Shown here: one piece after another, positions 6,918 through 11,661 of the stretch | Numbering within the stretch: position 1 is the first letter of the stretch | Layout: every line of letters begins with the position of its first letter | Assembly (NCBI GenBank): GCA_036337765.1 | Contig: JAYZDP010000034.1 | Location: forward strand, 1 to 11,661 | Origin: JAYZDP01 sp036337765 | GTDB taxonomy: Bacteria; Acidobacteriota; Thermoanaerobaculia; Multivoradales; Multivoraceae | DNA: 11,661 bases | Direction: 5' to 3' | Notes under the pieces: model-generated | Told to the model about the DNA's origin: nothing | The model's database searches: none | Seen by the model: the letters and a program-made list of their open reading frames with translations, nothing else | Position numbers and translations under genes: made by a program

Positions 6918-8738
6918 TCACTCCCGGGCCTGTTTGAGCATCAGATCGGACAGATCCTGGGACACTGAATTGAGGTCAAACATCGCGGCTTCCGTCTCTT
7001 CCTGGTTGTCACCGATCAGCGATGCCATCGCCTTGCGAAAGGTCTCCCGAATGCTCTCCTGTTCGGCCTCGCCGAGAGAGTCGGCGAACTGCTCGAACAC
7101 TTTCTCGTTGGTGTAGAGCAGCCCCTCGAGCCGGGAGCGCAGGCGCTTCTGCTCGTGCCGCTCGCGGTCGCCACGTGCATGGTCGTCGGCCTCCTTGATG
7201 AGCCGGGAAACCTCGTCCTCCGTCCGCCCGGGGGCGGGGTTTATCTGCATGCTGTGTGACTGTTTGGTCGCGATATCTCGCGCCGCCACCGTGTGGATGC
7301 TGTTCGAATCGATCGCGAAGGTCACTTCGATTTGAGGCACGCCGCGCGGCGCCGGCGGAATACCGACGAGCTGAATGCGCCCGAGCGAGCGGTTCTCGGC
7401 AGCGATCTCGCGCTCGCCCTGGAAAATGTGGATCTCGACCGCGTCCTGGTTGTCGATCACGGTAGTGAAGATCTGCGCCGCCTTCGTCGGGATCGTCGAG
7501 TTGCGCTCGATCAGCGTGGTGAAGATACCGCCCTGCGTCTCGAGCCCCAGCGACAGGGGTATGACGTCGAGCAGCACGACATCCTTGATCGTGCCCTCGA
7601 GAATGCCTCCCTGAATGGCCGCGCCAATCGCCACCACCTCGTCCGGATTGAGGTCCCGCTTGGGCGGCTGGCCGAAGGTCTCGGTGACGGTTTGCACCAC
7701 GCATTGCGAGCGCGACTGACCGCCCACCAGCAGCACCTCGTCGATCTCTTCGGCACCGAGGCCGGCCTGGCGTATGGCGTCGAGGCACGGCTCCACCGTT
7801 CGCTGGACCAGCTCAGCGACCAGCTCGTCGAACTTCTCGCGCGTCAGCTCCCGCGACAGGTGGCGAGGCCCCTGCTCGTCGACCGAGACAAACGGCAGGT
7901 TGATGGTCGATGTCTCGGTCGACGACAGCTCCACCTTGGCACGCTCCGCGGCCTCCTTCAGCCGCTGCAGGGCCATGCGGTCCGGTCGCAGATCGATCCC
8001 CGTCTCGGCCTCGAACTCCTCCATCAGCCAATCCATGATGCGCCGGTCGAAGTCCTCGCCACCGAGGTCGGTATCGCCGTTGGTGGCCTTGACTTCGAAA
8101 ATGCCCTCGGAGAGCTCCATGATCGAGATGTCGAAGGTGCCACCGCCGAGGTCGAAGACCGCGATGTTGGCGTTGCCCCCGCGCTGTTCGAGCGAATACG
8201 CCAGCGCCGCGGCGGTCGGCTCGTTGACGATGCGCTTGATGTCGAGGCCGGCGATCTTGCTGGCATCTCCTGTCGCCTGGCGCTGCGAGTCGTCGAAATA
8301 GGCAGGAACGGTGACGATGACCTCGCTGATCTCCTCACCCAGAGATTCTTCGGCCTGAGCCTTGAGCTCACGCAGCAGGATTCCCGAGACTTCTTCCGGG
8401 CTGAAGACTCGCTCCCGCACGTCGACGTGCGCGTCGCCATTCTCCGCAGCCACGACCTCATACGGCAGATGGCGCTCGCGCGCCGTCACGAACTCATCGC
8501 TGTCGTACTTGCGTCCGATCAGGCGCTTGATCGCGAAGATCGTGTTCTCGGGATTCGTCACCGCCTGGCGCTTGGCGATCTGACCGACCAAGCGGTCGCC
8601 GTCCTCCGCAAAGGCCACGATCGACGGAGTCGTGTGGCTACCCGTACGGTTGCTCAGCACGCGCGGCGAAGTCGCTCCTTCGACCACAGCTACGCAGCTG
8701 TTGGTGGTGCCGAGGTCGATGCCCAGAATCTTCGCCAC
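6918..8738 (-). CDS. dnaK: Chaperone protein DnaK (Hsp70), short C-terminal tail
   Basis: DnaK is the ATP-driven Hsp70 that binds and releases unfolded polypeptides, working with DnaJ and GrpE encoded on either side. The 606-residue product has ATPase signatures GIDLGTTNS (6-14), IVNEPTAAALAY (170-181) and FDLGGGTFDIS (195-205), the interdomain linker DVVLLDVIPLSLGLET (386-401), and a beta-sandwich followed by a helical lid. It starts with GTG (8738), confirmed by the MAKILGIDLGTTNS N-terminus and a strong GAGGAG 4 nt upstream that overlaps the grpE stop. Three things are unusual. The third Hsp70 signature reads LLVGGQSRSQCV (336-347), lacking the usual TRMP. The beta-sandwich has FAIDSNSIHTVAARD where FDIDANGIxHVSAKD is usual. 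The protein also ends at the lid (LMLKQARE) without the 30-40 residue disordered tail. Operon position makes it the main DnaK, though its linker region also resembles HscA-type Hsp70s. Confidence 0.96.
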   Translation of the reverse strand: MAKILGIDLGTTNSCVAVVEGATSPRVLSNRTGSHTTPSIVAFAEDGDRLVGQIAKRQAVTNPENTIFAIKRLIGRKYDSDEFVTARERHLPYEVVAAENGDAHVDVRERVFSPEEVSGILLRELKAQAEESLGEEISEVIVTVPAYFDDSQRQATGDASKIAGLDIKRIVNEPTAAALAYSLEQRGGNANIAVFDLGGGTFDISIMELSEGIFEVKATNGDTDLGGEDFDRRIMDWLMEEFEAETGIDLRPDRMALQRLKEAAERAKVELSSTETSTINLPFVSVDEQGPRHLSRELTREKFDELVAELVQRTVEPCLDAIRQAGLGAEEIDEVLLVGGQSRSQCVVQTVTETFGQPPKRDLNPDEVVAIGAAIQGGILEGTIKDVVLLDVIPLSLGLETQGGIFTTLIERNSTIPTKAAQIFTTVIDNQDAVEIHIFQGEREIAAENRSLGRIQLVGIPPAPRGVPQIEVTFAIDSNSIHTVAARDIATKQSHSMQINPAPGRTEDEVSRLIKEADDHARGDRERHEQKRLRSRLEGLLYTNEKVFEQFADSLGEAEQESIRETFRKAMASLIGDNQEETEAAMFDLNSVSQDLSDLMLKQARE

Positions 8739-8749
8739 GGCGCTCCTCA
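8739..8749 (-). promoter_or_regulatory. Strong ribosome binding site of dnaK
   Basis: The minus strand reads TGAGGAGCGCC directly before the dnaK GTG at 8738. The GAGGAG core is four bases from the start, and its first bases are the grpE stop codon TGA. This is the best Shine-Dalgarno match in the operon. It fixes the non-ATG start and fits the need for much more DnaK than GrpE. Confidence 0.75.
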
Positions 8750-9361
8750 GTCACCCGGCTCGGTCGAGGACCCTGAGAGCTTCGCGCCGGGAACCGCCAC
8801 CTTGACCATCGACGGGCGCAGCAGGCGCTCGGCGAGGGTATAGCCCTTCTGCAGCTCTTCCGTAACGGTCTGCTCGGAAACGTCCGGGTCCTCGAAGCGC
8901 ATAACGGCCTCGTGAAACGACGGGTCGAACGGTTCACCGACGGCCGGAATCTCCTCCACGCCGAAGCGTCGCAGCAGCTCGCGAATCTGCTTTAGGATCA
9001 TCTCCACACCGGCCTTGACGTCGCCCTGATCGCCCTCCGAGCCCAACGCCCGCTCGAGGTTGTCGACGACTCCAAGGAACTCCCGCAGCGGCTCGGCCCT
9101 CGCCGTACGCGCGCTCGCAAGCCGATCCCTCTCGGAGCGCCGACGGTAGTTCTCGAAGTCGGCAAGCGTGCGAAGGTGCCGCTCCTGCAGTTCGGCGAGA
9201 TCCCCCTGTCCCTCGGTGGGGGCTTCGTCGTCCTCGAACCGACTCTCTATGGCCGCGACCGCGTCCTGCACCAACTGGTCGCGATCCTCCTCCATGTCCC
9301 TGTCGGGATCGAGGTCGTAGATATCCTGTGTCGTGGCGGTGTCGTCCCGTTCGTCGCTCAT
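8747..9361 (-). CDS. grpE: Nucleotide exchange factor GrpE
   Basis: GrpE is the dimeric cytoplasmic factor that releases ADP from DnaK and restarts the chaperone cycle. The 204-residue product begins with an acidic, probably disordered stretch of about 50 residues. A long coiled-coil helix follows, with RTLADFENYRRRSERDR (about 64-80). EFLGVVDNLERAL and KQIRELLRRFGVEEIP come next. The C-terminal beta domain has GEPFDPSFHEAV, GYTLAERLLRPSMVKVAV and the end LSGSSTEPGD; these are the GrpE signature stretches. Length is normal. I use the ATG at 9361 (MSDERDD). An in-frame GTG two codons upstream (9367) is an alternative, and neither has a clear Shine-Dalgarno sequence. The gene lies 29 nt after hrcA and 8 nt before dnaK. 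A perfect palindrome sits right at its start. Confidence 0.96.
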   Translation of the reverse strand: MSDERDDTATTQDIYDLDPDRDMEEDRDQLVQDAVAAIESRFEDDEAPTEGQGDLAELQERHLRTLADFENYRRRSERDRLASARTARAEPLREFLGVVDNLERALGSEGDQGDVKAGVEMILKQIRELLRRFGVEEIPAVGEPFDPSFHEAVMRFEDPDVSEQTVTEELQKGYTLAERLLRPSMVKVAVPGAKLSGSSTEPGD

Positions 9362-9364
9362 CTT

Positions 9365-9378
9365 CACAACCGGTTGTG
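9365..9378. repeat. Perfect 14-bp palindrome at the grpE start
   Basis: CACAACCGGTTGTG reads the same on both strands. It lies in the hrcA-grpE gap and ends three bases before the grpE ATG on the minus strand. It is flanked by direct CATCTTC repeats (9359-9365 and 9379-9385). In RNA it could form a 5-bp stem with a CCGG loop just before the start codon; in DNA it could be an operator. No function can be read from the sequence alone. Confidence 0.55.
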
Positions 9379-9390
9379 CATCTTCGCACT

Positions 9391-10473
9391 CTATTGCCGA
9401 AGCGTGCCGTCGACCACCTCGTGAGTGAGAGCAGAGGTCAACGCCTCGCCCAGAAAGTGGACCAGCGGAACCAAGCGCTGGTACTCCATCCGCGAGGGAC
9501 CGAAGATCCCGAGACTACCGACCGGCTGGTCAGCGACCCCGTAGGTCGTCGCCACCAGGCTGAAGTCGAGATCGGAGGTCAGATCGGCATCGTCGCCGAT
9601 GAGCACGCGCACCCCCCGGCCCTCGATGCAACGGTTGAGCATTGTCACCAGCTGAGCCTTGTCGGCAAAGGCGTCGAACAGGCGCTGGATCAGGGTCAGG
9701 TCTTTAAGCTCGGGCTTGGTCAACAACGCCTCGGCGCCCTCGACGAGAACCGTCTGCCCGTGAGCCGTTTCCATGCCGCTTTGGGCCAGGGTGAGCGCGG
9801 TCTGCATGAAGCTCGAGACCTGCGCACGCTCGTCGGCCATGAGCTTCAGCAGCTGGGTGCGGATAGCCGCCAGGCTCATGCCGGTGAAGTTCTCGGTCAA
9901 GTAGTTAGAGATGCGGGTGAGCTGCTCGCGTGGCAGGCACTCGTCGGTCTCGATGACCTTGTTGTCGATGAAGCCGCTCGCAGAGACGATCACACACAGC
10001 ACTTTCGCGCCCGGCAGGGGCACGAATTCGATCGCGCGCAGCACGACCTCACCGAGCGCGGGAGTCAGGACCACCCCGACCTGTTCCGATAGCTCGGACA
10101 GCAGGTGGGAGGCGATCAGAGTGAGGCTCTCCGCGTCGTGGCCACGGCCGAGGTTCTCGGAAACGTAGCGCCGCAGCTGGGGTGCGGGCACCCTCTCCTT
10201 CATCAACGCATCGATGAAGAAGTGGTAGCCGAGACGGGTCGGGATCCTCCCTGCCGAGGTGTGAGGCTGCGACAGGTAGCCCCAGTCCTCAAGATCCGCC
10301 ATCGTGTTGCGAATCGTCGCCGACGACAGTCTCTTCTGGTGCTGCTTAGAGATTGCACGAGAGCTCACCGGCTCCGCGCCCACGATGTAGCGCGAGATGA
10401 CGTCCTTCAGGACGTCGCGTTCGCGCTCAGAGAGAATTCTGTCGGGCTCTTCGTGGGTTGGCTTCGTCTGCAT
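9391..10473 (-). CDS. hrcA: Heat-inducible transcription repressor HrcA
   Basis: HrcA is the repressor of class I heat-shock genes. It binds the CIRCE inverted repeat and needs GroEL chaperones to stay active. The 360-residue product has an N-terminal winged-helix DNA-binding domain (about 13-90), with LSERERDVLKDVISRYI, the recognition part SSATIRNTMADLEDWGYL (50-67) and PHTSAGRIPTRLGYHFFID (70-88). A GAF-like middle part covers LTPALGEVVLRAIEFVPL. The C-terminus has IGDDADLTSDLDFSLVATTY and GSLGIFGPSRMEYQRLVPLV, typical of HrcA. I place the start at ATG 10473, which has GAGG 8 nt upstream. An in-frame ATG at 10518 adds 15 residues, but it lacks a ribosome site and precedes a likely -10 element. 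First gene of the operon, 29 nt before grpE; autoregulation is likely but the nearby CIRCE is degenerate. Confidence 0.95.
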   Translation of the reverse strand: MQTKPTHEEPDRILSERERDVLKDVISRYIVGAEPVSSRAISKQHQKRLSSATIRNTMADLEDWGYLSQPHTSAGRIPTRLGYHFFIDALMKERVPAPQLRRYVSENLGRGHDAESLTLIASHLLSELSEQVGVVLTPALGEVVLRAIEFVPLPGAKVLCVIVSASGFIDNKVIETDECLPREQLTRISNYLTENFTGMSLAAIRTQLLKLMADERAQVSSFMQTALTLAQSGMETAHGQTVLVEGAEALLTKPELKDLTLIQRLFDAFADKAQLVTMLNRCIEGRGVRVLIGDDADLTSDLDFSLVATTYGVADQPVGSLGIFGPSRMEYQRLVPLVHFLGEALTSALTHEVVDGTLRQ

Positions 10474-10504
10474 CTCGGAGGCCTCGCCGCCCTCGACCGG
10501 CTGG

Positions 10505-10513
10505 ATTCTAGCA
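10505..10513 (-). promoter_or_regulatory. Possible extended -10 promoter of hrcA operon
   Basis: The minus strand reads TGCTAGAAT, an extended -10 (TGn plus TAGAAT, 5 of 6 bases of TATAAT). No good -35 box is seen at 16-18 nt, which extended -10 promoters can do without. Transcription would begin about 25 nt before the hrcA ATG at 10473. A second -10-like hexamer, TATCAT, lies at 10602-10597, also without a matching -35 box. Confidence 0.35.
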
Positions 10514-10586
10514 AGCATCGAGAGCCACCGGATCGGGGGCTCGCGGGTGGGTCGTGCGCCAGCGTCGCGATCTCATCTGACAATTC

Positions 10587-10612
10587 TTGACCCTCCATGA
10601 TACAAGTGCTAA
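10587..10612. promoter_or_regulatory. Degenerate CIRCE-like HrcA operator
   Basis: AAGTGCTAA (10604-10612) matches the right arm of the CIRCE consensus GAGTGCTAA at 8 of 9 positions. The left arm, TTGACCCTC (10587-10595), matches TTAGCACTC at 6 of 9 positions, and the spacer is 8 nt instead of the usual 9. With strict 9-nt spacing the left arm matches only 3 of 9. The site is at the place expected for hrcA autoregulation, between hrcA and the divergent gene, and overlaps the -35 and -10 region of the plus-strand promoter. The rest of the 187-nt gap shows nothing else I can name. Confidence 0.4.
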
Positions 10613-10615
10613 CAT
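10587..10615 (+). promoter_or_regulatory. Likely sigma70-type promoter of the mglA-like gene
   Basis: TTGACC (10587-10592, 5 of 6 bases of the -35 box) is followed by exactly 17 nt and TAACAT (10610-10615, 4 of 6 bases of the -10 box). The region is AT-rich compared with both flanking genes. Transcription would start near 10622, giving a leader of about 40 nt before the ATG at 10661. Confidence 0.55.
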
Positions 10616-10660
10616 ATCGAGATTCGTCGATAAGCGCCGAAGAGGGGATCGAGAAAAGAA

Positions 10661-11661
10661 ATGGTCTTCTTCAACTACAGCACGATGCAGGTGGCGGCAA
10701 AGATCGTCTACTACGGTCCCGGCCTCTGCGGTAAGACCACCAATCTCCAGTACCTGTACGACCAAACCACCTCCGACTCGAGGGGCGAAATGGTCTCGCT
10801 GCAGACCGAGACCGACCGTACCCTTTTCTTCGATCTGTTGCCGATCGACCTAGGCTCGATCGGGGGCTTCAAGACCAAGATCCAGCTCTATACCGTGCCA
10901 GGGCAGGTCTTCTACAACACCACGCGCAAACTGGTGCTCAAGGGCGTCGACGGCGTGGTCTTCGTCGCTGATTCTCAGCGACTGATGATGGACGCCAACG
11001 TCGAAGCGATGGGCAACCTCGAGACCAACCTCGCCGAGATCGGTCTCGACCTCAACCAGGTTCCGATGGTCCTGCAGTACAACAAGCGAGACCTGCCGGA
11101 CGTATCGTCGATGGACGAGCTCAACGGCACCCTCAACACCAGCGAGTGGCCCGCGTACGAAGCGTCGGCGCTGACCGGCCAGGGTGTCTTCGAGACCGTC
11201 GCCGGGATCGCCAAGCTGACCCTCGCATCGCTCAAAGACCGTCTGGGCGCACAGGACGAAAAACCCGCGCCAGTGGCGTCACCGACCCCGCGTCCGACTC
11301 CCCCACCGGCCTCACCGGTTGCGACTCCAGCGGCCGCTAGGCCGACACCTGTCGCTGCCCCACCGCCGGCCAGCGAAGCCACACCTGTGCCCGCTGCCGC
11401 CTCGAGCGCACCGACTGTCGCGGCCGAGAGTGCTGTGGCCACGACCACGGCGGTCATCGAAGCCCCGACCTCGACCAATGGCAATGGCCACCTCGAGCTC
11501 AATCGCGACCTCGAGCTGCGCCTGCCGGCAAGCGAGCTGCGGAGGGCGCGACGGGTCTCCCTGAGCCTCCGCTTCGAGGACGACAACCGCAACGTCGTCG
11601 GCACGCTCCGACGTGGCTACCCCATCGAAGAGCATCCGGACCTCAGCGATCTCCTCCTGAA
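10661..11661 (+). CDS. mglA: MglA-type Ras-like GTPase with long C-terminal extension (partial)
   Basis: MglA proteins are small cytoplasmic GTPases that mark the leading cell pole and direct gliding and type IV pilus motility, switched off by MglB. Residues 1-195 are a full MglA domain: P-loop GPGLCGKTT (19-27), TETDRTLFFDLLP (49-61), switch II TVPGQ (78-82), FVADSQ (101-106), NKRD (141-144) and a G5-like EASAL. Residues G21, R53, T54 and Q82 fall at the positions important in Myxococcus MglA. Classical MglA ends near residue 195. This frame stays open for at least 138 more codons, with a Pro/Ala/Thr-rich linker (about 201-265) and then a charged segment (LELRLPASELRRARRVSL, GTLRRGYPIEEHP), and leaves the window with no stop. 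The start ATG has GAGGGG 13 nt upstream. No mglB is next to it. The GTPase call is sure; the role of the extension is unknown. Confidence 0.93.
   Translation, partial: MVFFNYSTMQVAAKIVYYGPGLCGKTTNLQYLYDQTTSDSRGEMVSLQTETDRTLFFDLLPIDLGSIGGFKTKIQLYTVPGQVFYNTTRKLVLKGVDGVVFVADSQRLMMDANVEAMGNLETNLAEIGLDLNQVPMVLQYNKRDLPDVSSMDELNGTLNTSEWPAYEASALTGQGVFETVAGIAKLTLASLKDRLGAQDEKPAPVASPTPRPTPPPASPVATPAAARPTPVAAPPPASEATPVPAAASSAPTVAAESAVATTTAVIEAPTSTNGNGHLELNRDLELRLPASELRRARRVSLSLRFEDDNRNVVGTLRRGYPIEEHPDLSDLLL

Noticed and set aside
7293..8843. A 516-codon plus-strand open frame opposite dnaK
   Set aside because: Long antisense frames opposite dnaK are a well-known artefact, sometimes misannotated as glutamate dehydrogenase. 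It has no start context or recognisable domain.
10474..10518. ATG at 10518 as the hrcA start
   Set aside because: No ribosome binding site precedes it and a possible extended -10 lies just inside the added part; ATG 10473 has GAGG at good spacing. It remains possible.

Overview
The window reads as a piece of a high-GC bacterial chromosome carrying core housekeeping and heat-shock genes plus two motility genes. I see no insertion sequence, phage gene, CRISPR array, tRNA or rRNA. The combination of an HrcA-type heat-shock operon, a PilT-family pilus ATPase and an MglA-type Ras-like GTPase, together with high GC and frequent GTG/TTG starts, suggests a deep-branching gliding or twitching Gram-negative lineage. 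Acidobacteriota or a Myxococcota/Desulfobacterota relative fits best, but this is inference from gene content and not a phylogeny.

Layout. Everything from position 1 to about 10,473 is on the minus strand, so transcription runs right to left. The first block is a heat-shock and translation operon: hrcA (repressor), grpE (nucleotide exchange factor), dnaK (Hsp70), dnaJ (Hsp40), prmA (ribosomal protein L11 methyltransferase) and rsmE (16S rRNA m3U1498 methyltransferase). These six genes are separated by 0 to 29 nt or overlap by a few bases. After a 74-nt AT-richer gap, which may hold a promoter, a second block follows: pilT (pilus retraction ATPase), recX (RecA modulator, overlapping pilT) and alaS (alanyl-tRNA synthetase, whose C-terminal end lies beyond the left edge). 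A single plus-strand gene starts at 10,661, divergent from hrcA. It is an MglA-type GTPase with a long proline/alanine-rich C-terminal extension that runs off the right edge.

How the parts work together. GrpE, DnaK and DnaJ form one chaperone cycle, and HrcA is its usual repressor. PrmA and RsmE are ribosome-modifying enzymes often found behind dnaJ. PilT powers pilus retraction, and MglA proteins set the cell pole at which such motors work, so the chaperone operon is flanked by motility genes. The 187-nt hrcA-mglA intergenic region has a good sigma70-like promoter pointing at mglA. A well-matched half of the HrcA operator (CIRCE) lies inside it, but the second half is degenerate.

Most of the window is ordinary conserved biology. 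The points worth a second look are the extended MglA, the tail-less and slightly divergent DnaK, the half-CIRCE in the divergent promoter, a perfect 14-bp palindrome at the grpE start, and pilT occupying the place that recA has next to recX-alaS in enterobacteria. I found no convincing previously undescribed multi-gene system.
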